DNA from: UBA1765 sp045615885
Lineage (GTDB): Bacteria > Fibrobacterota > Fibrobacteria > Fibrobacterales > Fibrobacteraceae
DNA: 20,576 bases
Reading direction: 5' to 3'
NCBI GenBank assembly: GCA_045615885.1
Contig: JAZLFR010000045.1
Location: 1-20,576, forward strand
Shown: positions 1 to 7,502 of the stretch, piece after piece
Layout of the letters: every line of letters begins with the position of its first letter
Numbering within the stretch: the first letter of the stretch is position 1
Notes under the pieces: model-generated
Database searches by the model: none
Told to the model about the DNA's origin: nothing
What the model saw: the letters and a program-made list of their open reading frames with translations, nothing else
Made by a program: the position numbers and the translations under genes

Positions 1-258
1 TTTTCCAGTGTTGTCGGTTGTAGGCTGATGCCTGTCGACAGATAGTTCAATTAACAATTAAAAATGAATAATGAATAATGGAATGTCATTGCGAAATCCG
101 TAGGATTGAAGCAATCCAGAACATGGTAAGTTACAGTTCCTTCCGTCTTCCGTCTTATGTCTTCCTACTGTCTTCTGTACTCTGTTCTCTGTCTTCTGTT
201 TTCTTTCTTGCATCTTATTCCTGACTCCTGTCACAGACTCCTGTTTTCTGTTTCCAAC
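1..258. repeat. Mosaic intergenic repeat, copy 1 (inverted relative to copy 2)
   Basis: Non-coding. Bases 1-28 are an exact reverse complement of 7372-7399, and 114-149 match the reverse complement of 6988-7023 with one difference. Bases 95-107 form a perfect hairpin (AATCC, loop GTA, GGATT). From about 150 to 250 the plus strand is C/T-rich and steps in sevens (units such as CTGTCTT, CTGTACT, CTGTTCT). The copy is a shortened, inverted version of the 6904-7490 repeat. Confidence 0.85.
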
Positions 259-399
259 CGGCTTTTAGGTAAAAAAATGAAAACAAAATGGCGTTTTAGG
301 GGAGGAAATTGGCGTAAGCAATCTTTTTACTAGAAAAATTCCAACATTATGTTATTTTTGTGAATGGATTGTGGGATTGTTTATCATAAAAGGTCAATT

Positions 400-1884
400 A
401 TGAATAAAAAAATTCTGATGTCGTTACTCTCGTTGACAGCCGCAGGAGCATTCTGGTGCTGTTCAGACGAATCCTCCAGCGGTTCTAGGCATGAAGAACA
501 TTCCTGGACTTGCTCCGTTGATGGCGAAACCTACACCATTATAGATGATAAAGATCTTTCTGTAAAAAATGAAGATGGTGAAGTCATCGGCAATTTCGTC
601 AAGCGCGAAAATTCTACGAAAGGCGACATCATTTCCAGTAAAGACAAGGAAGACACTCTTGCATTCAAGATCAGACTTGAAAACGTAGACCAGTGCAAGG
701 AAAACATTGTCGAAGATTCAGACGATGACGAAGAAGGCAATGGTGACGGCGATTCCAAATCCAGCTCTTCTAACAAGATCAAGTCTAGTTCTTCACAAAA
801 GAGCTCCGACGATGGTGACGATCCTGATGTTGACGATCCAGACGTAGACGACCCGGATGCAGGCGATGAAGATAGCGACAAGTCCAGCTCCTCTAGGAAT
901 GCCAAGTCAAGTTCTTCTACAAAAGTTCAATCCAGTTCTTCCGAAAAGGCTCCTGAAGGCACCTGTTACGACGCAGCAACAGGCAAGTTCGTCAAGTTTA
1001 ATGAAAGTATCCAGGCAAATGGTGCTTCCTACGCCTACAAGGAAGACTGCTCCATTGCCTGCTACTACGACCCAGCAGACAAGAACTGCGCAGACTTGGG
1101 TTCCAACACAGCCAAGTCTTCTAGCTCAGCAAAGTCTTCCAGCTCTGCAAAGTCTTCCAGCAGCCAAAAGGTGGTTTCCGGTCCGTTCACCATCAAGTAT
1201 GTAAGTGGCGGCAAGAGCGGTTCCGGCTGGGCAACCCGTTACTGGGACTGCTGCAAGCCTCACTGTGCTTGGCCAGGCAAGGGCGGTCTTCAGGCTCACG
1301 CTTGCGACGCAAGCGGCAACAGAATCAGTGATGACGGAGCAACAAGCATGTGCGACGGCGGTAACTCCGGCACCTGCAAAAACCAGATTCCTATCGTTTA
1401 CAATGACACAATCGCATTTGCCTTCGCAGCAGTTCCGGGCAGCGCAGGTGGCGAATGCGGCAAGTGCTTCGACCTCGCCTTCACTGGCAAGGGCAAGTAT
1501 GCAACCGACAACCACACTAAACTGGCAGGAAAGCACTTGATCGTGATTGCATCCAACATCGGTTACGATGTGGAAGACGGTCAGTTCGACGTGATGATCC
1601 CGGGTGGTGGCTTTGGCATCTTTGACGGCTGCTCCGCAAAGATGGGCTGGGGTCCGCAGGGTGCACGCTACGGTGGCCTCCTAACCGAATGCGAAGAATC
1701 CTCTGGCTACAAGGCAAGCACCTACAAGAGCTGCCTTACAAACAAGTGCAACAGCTCCTTCTCTAGCGACCCGGTTGCAAAGGAAGGCTGCCTGTTCCTC
1801 GCAAACTGGATGAATGCATCCGGCAATCCGCTCCACAACTACAAAGAAGTGGAATGCCCGAAGGAACTCCTGGACAAGTTCTAA
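400..1884 (+). CDS. Secreted GH45 endoglucanase with poly-Ser linkers
   Basis: Predicted endo-1,4-beta-glucanase (family 45, inverting) acting outside the cell on cellulose. The catalytic module is roughly residues 265-494. The family signature ATRYWDCC carries the first catalytic Asp (D283), and QFDVMIPGGG followed by GIFDGC carries the second (D397); many Cys fit a disulfide-rich fold. An N-terminal hydrophobic signal (residues 4-19) ends in FWCC, which could be a non-canonical lipobox. Then come an unknown region of about 85 residues, an Asp/Ser-rich linker with DPDVD repeats, a small Cys-containing segment (about residues 186-240) and a linker of K-S-S-S-S repeats. I chose ATG 400 over the in-frame ATG 364 because the signal peptide starts there and AAAGG lies just upstream. 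Single-gene unit with its own terminator. Family call is firm; substrate is inferred. Confidence 0.93.
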   Translation: MNKKILMSLLSLTAAGAFWCCSDESSSGSRHEEHSWTCSVDGETYTIIDDKDLSVKNEDGEVIGNFVKRENSTKGDIISSKDKEDTLAFKIRLENVDQCKENIVEDSDDDEEGNGDGDSKSSSSNKIKSSSSQKSSDDGDDPDVDDPDVDDPDAGDEDSDKSSSSRNAKSSSSTKVQSSSSEKAPEGTCYDAATGKFVKFNESIQANGASYAYKEDCSIACYYDPADKNCADLGSNTAKSSSSAKSSSSAKSSSSQKVVSGPFTIKYVSGGKSGSGWATRYWDCCKPHCAWPGKGGLQAHACDASGNRISDDGATSMCDGGNSGTCKNQIPIVYNDTIAFAFAAVPGSAGGECGKCFDLAFTGKGKYATDNHTKLAGKHLIVIASNIGYDVEDGQFDVMIPGGGFGIFDGCSAKMGWGPQGARYGGLLTECEESSGYKASTYKSCLTNKCNSSFSSDPVAKEGCLFLANWMNASGNPLHNYKEVECPKELLDKF

Positions 1885-1907
1885 TCCAGTGATTTTTAAG
1901 AGAGCAT

Positions 1908-1941
1908 AAAAGAGCCGCGCGAAAGCGCGGCTCTTTGTTTT
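1908..1941 (+). terminator. Rho-independent terminator of the GH45 gene
   Basis: Perfect G/C-rich stem AAAGAGCCGCGC / GCGCGGCTCTTT with a GAAA tetraloop, followed by GTTTTT. It begins 24 nt after the stop codon. Confidence 0.95.
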
Positions 1942-2142
1942 TGAAAGTAACATTGGCATTGCAAGCAAACGGCTCATTCTGCGGCAGCGAGCGTAGTGCG
2001 CACGCATTCGGACTGCACCTTTGTGCAGGCTGAACCGAAATTTTGCCGTGTGCGATAGAACTGCATTTTAAACGGGACGCACATCAAGGCAAAATTATAC
2101 GGCAAGCAAGCGGTAGCCGCCCATACGAAAAACAAAAAAATC

Positions 2143-2148
2143 TACATT
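2143..2148 (+). promoter_or_regulatory. Putative -10 box (TACATT), possible leaderless start
   Basis: TACATT lies 8 nt before ATG 2157 and there is no Shine-Dalgarno sequence between them. The spacing would place the transcript start at or next to the start codon. No convincing -35 is visible. Confidence 0.4.
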
Positions 2149-2156
2149 TGTCTGCA

Positions 2157-2582
2157 ATGGGACATATTTTTTTCATAGCACCGACGCCAGACACGAACCT
2201 GGACGAGATTTCCGAATGGACGCTTTTTTGGCTCCTGGAGCACAATCTCGTTCCGGATACGGCCATATACAATTGCCATACCGTGCGCCAGGCCCTGGCT
2301 GCTATCGAAGCCCCGCTCTCTATCGGTGAGCCGCCCGCACTCGTCGTAATAGACCACTCCACGCCGCCCCGCGAAGAAATAATCAAGTTCGCAGACAACC
2401 TGCGCAACTGCATTCCGGAATCGTGGATCTTGGAAATCGTTCCTAACGACATGCCGCTTCCCGCTGCCAAGGAAAACGCATTCTGGGTACGCAAGCCTGT
2501 TTGCAAGGAAGACTGGATTGCAGTCCTTGACCATGTTTTCTTCAGGGCCGGCACGCCGCAATGGTCTGCATCCGAAAAATAG
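2157..2582 (+). CDS. Receiver-like (CheY-fold) standalone protein, degenerate
   Basis: A 141-residue protein whose outline resembles a response-regulator receiver domain. It starts with a hydrophobic strand (HIFFIAP), has a strand ending in Asp (ALVVIDHS) where the phospho-acceptor would sit, and has VRKP followed by a helix like the conserved Lys-Pro of receivers. The usual acidic pair after the first strand is replaced by APTPD, so metal binding and phosphorylation may be lost. No output domain and no kinase nearby. ATG 2157 is preferred over the upstream in-frame ATG 2043 because the fold begins here. It ends 8 nt before the next gene, so the two are probably co-expressed. The fold assignment is by pattern only. 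Confidence 0.6.
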   Translation: MGHIFFIAPTPDTNLDEISEWTLFWLLEHNLVPDTAIYNCHTVRQALAAIEAPLSIGEPPALVVIDHSTPPREEIIKFADNLRNCIPESWILEIVPNDMPLPAAKENAFWVRKPVCKEDWIAVLDHVFFRAGTPQWSASEK

Positions 2583-2590
2583 GGCCTAAG

Positions 2591-3574
2591 TTGAAAAAAG
2601 GTGTAAGTTATTTTGGAGTCCGTCGCCCAAAGTGGGCGCTCGAAGACATGAAGGAGCTTAAAGCGGCCGGCTTTACGCATGTGCTCCATACCTACTCCGA
2701 AGAAGACCTGCAGTATTACCGCGACACGATGAAGGAAATCATCGACGGTTCCGTGGAACTCGGCTTGCAGGTCTATACGAACCCCTGGGGCGTGGGGCGC
2801 GTGTTTGGCGGTGAAGCGTATTCCGAGCTTACCGCAAAGAACCCCGAATTTGCACAAATCGGCTTGGACGGCGTGGTCAAGCCGGCCATTTGCCCGAACC
2901 GCCCTGAATTCCGCGAATTTCTGCTTGGCTGGCTAGACGCTGTTGCCGAGACAAAGGTTGAAACCGTATTCTGGGACGAGCCGCATTTCTTTTTTACCAA
3001 AGGCCACCTTGAAATCTGGAGTTGCCGCTGCGAAACCTGCAAGGCAAAGTTCAAGAGCAAGTACGGCTTTGAAATGCCTGCTGAACTTACTCCCGAAGTT
3101 CAGGAATTCCGCGAACAGAGCCTGATCGACTTTTTGGACGAAATGACCCGCGCCGCACGTGCACGCGGCAAGCGCAACTGCGTCTGCATGCTCCCCCCGT
3201 GGTTCCCGGCAGGCATTGACGACTGGGGTAAAATCGCAAAGCTCGAAGCCGTCGATGAAATCGCCAGCGACCCGTACGAAGAACGCGGCGACGACCCTAA
3301 GATTGTTGAGCAGCATTACAGGGAAACGGCGGAACGCCTCGTGCGCACAGCCAAGGAATACGGCAAGGACTGCCAGATGTGGGTCAAGAACTATCTGATC
3401 CAAGCAGGCTCCGAGGGCGACGCCGCAAACGCAATCAAGGCCTCCTACGACGCCGGCATCAGGAACATTTTCGCATGGTCCTACCGTGGTTCCGAATACT
3501 TGAGCTGGCTACGCTCCGACGACCCAGAAAAAGTCTGGGCCACCCTCTGCGAAACTCTAAACAATTTGAAATAG
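2591..3574 (+). CDS. TIM-barrel glycoside-hydrolase-like protein
   Basis: A 327-residue soluble protein without signal peptide. Alternating strand and helix segments fit a (beta/alpha)8 barrel like those of uncharacterised glycosyl-hydrolase-like families. VFWDEP (D129, E130) sits at a strand end where such barrels carry an acid, and QMWVKNY and IFAWSYRG look like late barrel strands. A Cys cluster (C145, C147, C150, possibly with C101) could bind metal. TTG 2591 is chosen because AGGG lies 6 nt upstream and the fold starts at KKGVSYFG; ATG 2561 would overlap the previous gene by 22 nt and has poor ribosome-site spacing. Substrate unknown; function as a hydrolase is inferred. Confidence 0.7.
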   Translation: MKKGVSYFGVRRPKWALEDMKELKAAGFTHVLHTYSEEDLQYYRDTMKEIIDGSVELGLQVYTNPWGVGRVFGGEAYSELTAKNPEFAQIGLDGVVKPAICPNRPEFREFLLGWLDAVAETKVETVFWDEPHFFFTKGHLEIWSCRCETCKAKFKSKYGFEMPAELTPEVQEFREQSLIDFLDEMTRAARARGKRNCVCMLPPWFPAGIDDWGKIAKLEAVDEIASDPYEERGDDPKIVEQHYRETAERLVRTAKEYGKDCQMWVKNYLIQAGSEGDAANAIKASYDAGIRNIFAWSYRGSEYLSWLRSDDPEKVWATLCETLNNLK

Positions 3575-3593
3575 AAAAGTTCCTAAGGGGTTC

Positions 3594-3611
3594 CAAGGGG
3601 TTTACCCCTTG
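3594..3611. terminator. Small hairpin between convergent genes
   Basis: CAAGGGG / CCCCTTG stem with a TTTA loop lies between the convergent TIM-barrel and PorV-like genes. It could end transcription from both sides, but neither strand has a proper T run, so the assignment is weak. Confidence 0.35.
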
Positions 3612-3618
3612 CGTCAGA

Positions 3619-4869
3619 TTACTCTTCCCACTGCATGCCGCCACCGTATTCGAGGGTTTCCTCTTCGGTCTGCACGGCGGGCTCTACTGCAGCGCCTTCC
3701 TTTACGGGTTCCGAAGTTTCAGCCTGTTCTTCATATACGGGTGCACTAGCTTCTTCTTCAAAGGTAATGCCACTTGCCTCTTCCTGCACCTCTTCAGGTT
3801 CTTCCTGAGCTGTCGTCGGCGTTGCCACCGGAGCATACAGGCGAGCCTTCTTTTCGCGCTCCGGCTTAAAGAAGAGCCACGGAGAAATGCTTACACTCAC
3901 ACGGTGCACCGCAGAAAGCACCGGGTGCGATTCGAAGGCGTAATCGACTTTGAGGAACTTGGCAAGCGTGAGCCCCGCACCCGCAGTAAAGCTTTCGAAC
4001 TCGGTAAAGCTTGCAAGACCTGCACGCAGCGAGAGCCCAAAGTCAAAGGCGAATTCCAAACCGCCGCGGCCACCCTGCAGCCAGTCGAGCGGGTCGTCCC
4101 AAAGCCTGCCGCCGCGGTCGGAGCCATCCCAGTCCAGATCGCGTGCCTCGTGATGGAACAACCCTGCGCTCTGCCAGTACAGGTTCAAGCTGCCGTAAAA
4201 ATAGCGCACCGGAACACCCCAGCTTGCGGCAAGGTAAAGTTCCGGAGATTCGTATTCGAATTCCCCCGATTCCCACTTGGCACCGGAGCTAGTCCAGCCC
4301 TTGAGGAGCGCTGCCACAGAAACATTTTCCGGGAACATGTAGCGGAGCGTTGCGTCGCCACGAAAGCCCCAGCCGCTCTGATCAAGTTCACGGTAGAGGC
4401 CATGCAAAGAAACACCCAGGTCAAGATTTCTGAAAATCTGCCTGCCGTAGGCAACCGAGAACACATAGTCGGCAATCGAGAGCGTGCGGTAGTTGGAGCC
4501 TTCCGGGATTTCTTCGCCTTCCTTGATCCACGGAATGTCGTCGGCACCGAAGCGGGAAAACGCTATTCCGAGCGCATGGCCATCGCCAAGCGGAAGTGTC
4601 ATGGAAGCGTAGTCGTAAACGGTGCCTTCAAAGTAGGCAACATGCGAAAAGCTCCCCCACACATACTGCTGTTCGGCCAGCTGGTAGGAATTCAGGTCAA
4701 CAGACATCAAATCTTCATTCTGCGCAAGCACCGTACCGCCGAGAGCAGCCGACTTTGCCCCGGCAACGATATCGAGCGTAGCGTTGGCACCCGTCACACG
4801 GTCAGCCGCAAATGACGAACCCACGCAAAGGGCGATAGCCAAAGAGATTTGACGCATTGTCAAAGACAT
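3619..4869 (-). CDS. PorV/PorQ-like outer-membrane beta-barrel protein
   Basis: Predicted 416-residue outer-membrane protein. A signal peptide (about residues 1-21, ending SSFA-AD) is followed by LDIVAGAKSAALGGTVLA, a segment typical of the PorV/PorQ/UPF0164 barrel families near the mature N-terminus. Repeated amphipathic strands rich in aromatic residues and Gly follow. The last 70 or so residues are a low-complexity Glu/Pro/Ala tail, probably outside the barrel, which is unusual. ATG 4869 is chosen because the signal peptide starts here; the upstream ATG 4932 overlaps the likely -10 box. AGGA lies 12 nt upstream. Family relatives take part in secretion or outer-membrane lipid export; no type IX partner is present here, so the role is open. 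Confidence 0.75.
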   Translation of the reverse strand: MSLTMRQISLAIALCVGSSFAADRVTGANATLDIVAGAKSAALGGTVLAQNEDLMSVDLNSYQLAEQQYVWGSFSHVAYFEGTVYDYASMTLPLGDGHALGIAFSRFGADDIPWIKEGEEIPEGSNYRTLSIADYVFSVAYGRQIFRNLDLGVSLHGLYRELDQSGWGFRGDATLRYMFPENVSVAALLKGWTSSGAKWESGEFEYESPELYLAASWGVPVRYFYGSLNLYWQSAGLFHHEARDLDWDGSDRGGRLWDDPLDWLQGGRGGLEFAFDFGLSLRAGLASFTEFESFTAGAGLTLAKFLKVDYAFESHPVLSAVHRVSVSISPWLFFKPEREKKARLYAPVATPTTAQEEPEEVQEEASGITFEEEASAPVYEEQAETSEPVKEGAAVEPAVQTEEETLEYGGGMQWEE

Positions 4870-4927
4870 AAATTTCTTAGTTCCTAAAAGATCGATTGAC
4901 TTGCCCTCAAGGGTGCGCGATGACATA

Positions 4928-4936
4928 ATCATAGCA
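4928..4936 (-). promoter_or_regulatory. Extended -10 promoter of the PorV-like gene
   Basis: On the minus strand TGCTATGAT is an extended -10 element. Transcription would begin near 4921 and give a leader of about 50 nt carrying the AGGA ribosome site. Confidence 0.5.
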
Positions 4937-4974
4937 AAAGCAATACTTTACATAAAGAATGTAGAAATTTCATT

Positions 4975-4983
4975 TGCTATAAT
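4975..4983 (+). promoter_or_regulatory. Extended -10 promoter of the xer gene
   Basis: TGCTATAAT is a perfect extended -10 element. Its TATAAT ends 9 nt before ATG 4993, leaving no room for a Shine-Dalgarno leader, so a leaderless transcript is predicted. Confidence 0.65.
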
Positions 4984-4992
4984 TTGAACATA

Positions 4993-5886
4993 ATGAATAT
5001 ACATGAAGCCGTACAAAAATTTTTGCTCTTCATTGAGCGGGAGCGCCGCTATTCCGAAGCGACGGTAAAAACATACGGCACTGTACTGCAGCAGTTTTTG
5101 GCGACGCTAGAAAGCGACTTTGCGGCAGAGAACTTGACCAAGGAAAAATACAAGCTGTTCATTCGTGAACGCCGCATGAAGGATAACCTTGCAACGGCAA
5201 GCATCGCACTCGAAGTCGCTTGCCTAAAGAGCTTCACGAAGTTTTTGATCCGGTCAAAAGTTCTTGCGGTAAACATCGCAGAGGACCTTGCCGCACCCAA
5301 GCGCGAAAAACGGCTCGTCACATTTCTACCGCAAAAAACGCTCGATCTTTCGAACCTGCCAGAAATAGAAAACCCGACTTTGCAAATGGTTCGAGCCCGC
5401 TTTCTGCTGGAAATCATCTACGGTTCCGGGCTTCGCATTTCGGAATGCCAGGGCCTTGTGTGGAGCCGCTTGGATTTAAAGAACTTGCAAGTACGGGTGA
5501 TCGGTAAAGGCAACAAGGAACGCATCGTACCCATCACGGAATCAACCGTCACCTGGGCAAACAAATACAAGGAAAAGCTCGCCGAAGCAAAGCTGCTCCC
5601 AACGATACAAAGCCCTGTTTTCATAAACAGCGAAGGTAAAGCCCTGAACGTGCGCACGCTTCGCGAAGACATTTACGGCATACTCCATGGCCTGGGCTGG
5701 GAAGGCAAGGCTAGCCCCCACGTGCTGCGGCACAGCTTTGCTACCCATCTGCTCGAAAACGACGCAAACATCATGGGCGTAAAGGAAATGCTCGGCCACG
5801 CGAGCCTGAACACGACACAGGTTTACACCCATGTGACGGCTGAACGCCTGAAGGCAGCCTTCAAAAAGACACACCCAAGAGGCTAA
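4993..5886 (+). CDS. XerC/XerD-type tyrosine recombinase
   Basis: A 297-residue site-specific recombinase, normal length for Xer proteins that resolve chromosome dimers at dif together with FtsK. An N-terminal SAM-like core-binding domain (about 1-100) precedes the catalytic domain. The full active-site set is visible: R148 (GSGLRISE), K172 (GKGNKER), H243 and R246 (HVLRHSFATHLL), H269 (LGHASLNTTQ) and nucleophile Y278 (VYTHV). ATG 4993 is preferred over TTG 4984, three codons upstream, which abuts the -10 box. It has no mobile-element neighbours and no tRNA junction, so it is more likely a housekeeping Xer than an integrase. XerC versus XerD cannot be decided by eye. Confidence 0.92.
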   Translation: MNIHEAVQKFLLFIERERRYSEATVKTYGTVLQQFLATLESDFAAENLTKEKYKLFIRERRMKDNLATASIALEVACLKSFTKFLIRSKVLAVNIAEDLAAPKREKRLVTFLPQKTLDLSNLPEIENPTLQMVRARFLLEIIYGSGLRISECQGLVWSRLDLKNLQVRVIGKGNKERIVPITESTVTWANKYKEKLAEAKLLPTIQSPVFINSEGKALNVRTLREDIYGILHGLGWEGKASPHVLRHSFATHLLENDANIMGVKEMLGHASLNTTQVYTHVTAERLKAAFKKTHPRG

Positions 5887-6009
5887 AGTCGAGGCGAGAG
5901 CGCCGTCTAAATATCTTTTAACATAAAAGAAAGTACTAAAAAAGCTTTTTCTTTTCTAATTTTTAACCTGTTAACTGATGCTCTTTGGTGTGGTAGTTCT
6001 GGAGGCTTC

Positions 6010-6903
6010 ATGCGTATTTTCATTACTGGCGGTACAGGCTTCATAGGCCATTACGTTGCTTTAAACCTTCTGAATCGTGGCCACGAACTGCATATTGCGA
6101 CTCGTCATCCAAACAAGATCCCGTCTCTCGCCCAAAATCCGAACGTAAAGATGTTCGAGGGTTCCCTGACCGACACCGAAGTTCTGAAACAGGGGGTGGA
6201 AGGTTGCGACGCCTGCATTCACATTGCGCTCGGCTGGGGCGAAACTCCAGTGACGATGCTCGAAAACGACACCAAGGCTACGGTCACGCTCCTGGAACTT
6301 GCTGCAAACGCAGGCTGCCAGAAATTCATTTACACCTCCAGCACGGCAGCCATGGGCAAGATGCGCCCGACCATGTACGAAACAAGCAGCTGCCTGCCAA
6401 TTGATTTGTACGGAGCCACCAAGGCTGCAGGCGAAGCCTTCGTTCTCGGCTACCGCAAGTCCGGCATGAAGCGCAACATCATTCGCCCGGGCTATACCTT
6501 CGGCAACCCAGCTTGCAGCGACGGCTGCACCCAGCCTGACAAGCGTTTCAAGGAAATCGCACTAGCCGCCAAGGAAGGCCGCGACATCAACTTGATCAAG
6601 AACGACGGAACGCAGTTCATTCATGCCTCGCAGCAGGCAGAAACATTTGCGCGCGTCCTTGAATCTAACTTTGACGAAGAAGTTTTCCTCTCGCTCGGCA
6701 CAAACTGGATCAGCTGGAAGAGCATAGCCGAACGCGCTATAGCCATGATCCCGGGCAGCACCTCCAAGATCATCGAAAAGGATTTGCTCTGGGGCGACGA
6801 ACCAATGAAGTTCTCACTCCGCAAAATAAACGAAATGCTCGGTCTGGAATTCGACGCAGAGCCGTTCATTGCAGACCATCTCAAATACTACATGGGTGTT
6901 TAG
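6010..6903 (+). CDS. NAD-dependent epimerase/dehydratase (extended SDR)
   Basis: A 297-residue cytosolic oxidoreductase or epimerase of the extended short-chain dehydrogenase family. The dinucleotide-binding glycine motif GGTGFIG is at residues 7-13. The catalytic set is S110/S111 (YTSSTAA), Y134 and K138 (YGATK), all intact. The C-terminal third (about 200-297) would form the substrate pocket. TGGAGG lies 6 nt upstream of the ATG, the clearest ribosome site in this half of the window. No sugar or isoprenoid cluster surrounds it, so the substrate (nucleotide sugar, flavonoid-like alcohol or other) is unknown. The stop codon TAG is the first three bases of the adjoining repeat. Confidence 0.9.
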   Translation: MRIFITGGTGFIGHYVALNLLNRGHELHIATRHPNKIPSLAQNPNVKMFEGSLTDTEVLKQGVEGCDACIHIALGWGETPVTMLENDTKATVTLLELAANAGCQKFIYTSSTAAMGKMRPTMYETSSCLPIDLYGATKAAGEAFVLGYRKSGMKRNIIRPGYTFGNPACSDGCTQPDKRFKEIALAAKEGRDINLIKNDGTQFIHASQQAETFARVLESNFDEEVFLSLGTNWISWKSIAERAIAMIPGSTSKIIEKDLLWGDEPMKFSLRKINEMLGLEFDAEPFIADHLKYYMGV

Positions 6904-7490
6904 AATACAGAAGTCAGTAGGAAGACAGAGAACAGAGGACAGAAAATAGGAGTCAGTGACAGGAGTCAGGAATCAGTAGGAAGACTGAAGACGGAAGGAA
7001 CTGTAACTTACCATATTCTGGATCACATCGCGTTGCTCGTGATGACTGTTAAGACGCAAGAACCAGATGCAAGATGCAAAAGATTACAATCGCGCCGAAG
7101 GCGCCCGAAATGAGCCAAACGAATTGAGCTAGCTCAAATTCACTTGGCGAATGAGCCGCATCTATGGCGAATCCATGAAATTGTAATTTCCTATGTCATT
7201 GTCAATTCTTAATTCTGAATTCTTAATTATCAAAGCCTACTGCCGACAACATGGAAATTAGGCAAGTATCTCTCGTCACTCGTCTGTAGGGCCAAAGGCC
7301 CGTTCTTTCGTCAAACCACTGAAGCATCGACCTCAAAGCGAAGCGCCCTCATACCTCTCAGTCAACAGTTGTCAGCCTACAACCGACAACACTGGAAAAT
7401 AAAATTCCTTTCGTCTTTCGTCTACCAGCGAAGCGGTCTTTCGTCTAATCACTAGCCCCTAAATCCTAGATCCTAACATTCCCTAATTTC
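6904..7490. repeat. Mosaic intergenic repeat, copy 2 (longest)
   Basis: About 590 nt without a gene. 6904-6990 is an A/G-rich period-7 array. 6988-7023 and 7372-7399 recur inverted at 114-149 and 1-28. 7175-7240 recurs as an exact 66-nt inverted copy at 20385-20450. Hairpins include 7092-7104 (GCGCC, GAA, GGCGC), 7289-7301 (GGGCC, AAA, GGCCC) and 7424-7437 (ACCAGCGAAGCGGT). 7449-7483 is a CTA-type heptamer array ending just before the next gene. Confidence 0.85.
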
Positions 7491-7496
7491 TATATT
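7491..7496 (+). promoter_or_regulatory. Putative -10 box (TATATT), likely leaderless start
   Basis: TATATT ends 6 nt before ATG 7503, the typical distance from a -10 box to a transcript start. The heptamer array of repeat copy 2 ends just upstream. Confidence 0.5.
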
Positions 7497-7502
7497 CAGG
7501 CT

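Noticed and set aside
277..333. An 18-codon ORF (starting MKTKWRFRGG) with AGG upstream, before the GH45 gene
   Set aside because: Too short, no recognisable leader-peptide logic such as runs of one amino acid, and no attenuator hairpin follows. Could be chance.
531..905. Ser/Leu-rich ORF antisense to the GH45 linker
   Set aside because: It is the mirror of the repetitive Ser and Asp codons of the real gene, with no ribosome site or independent features.
3379..4815. Long open frame of 478 codons on the plus strand opposite the PorV-like gene
   Set aside because: It overlaps the end of one real gene and lies antisense to another with a signal peptide and barrel pattern. Its translation is rich in Arg, His and Cys with no family resemblance.
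4993..5886. The tyrosine recombinase as an integrase of a mobile element
   Set aside because: Its length and motifs fit housekeeping Xer, it is not beside the tRNA, and no phage or conjugation gene is nearby.
6904..7490. Intergenic repeats as a CRISPR array
   Set aside because: Units are 7 nt and vary from copy to copy, there are no spacers of constant length, and no cas gene is in the window.
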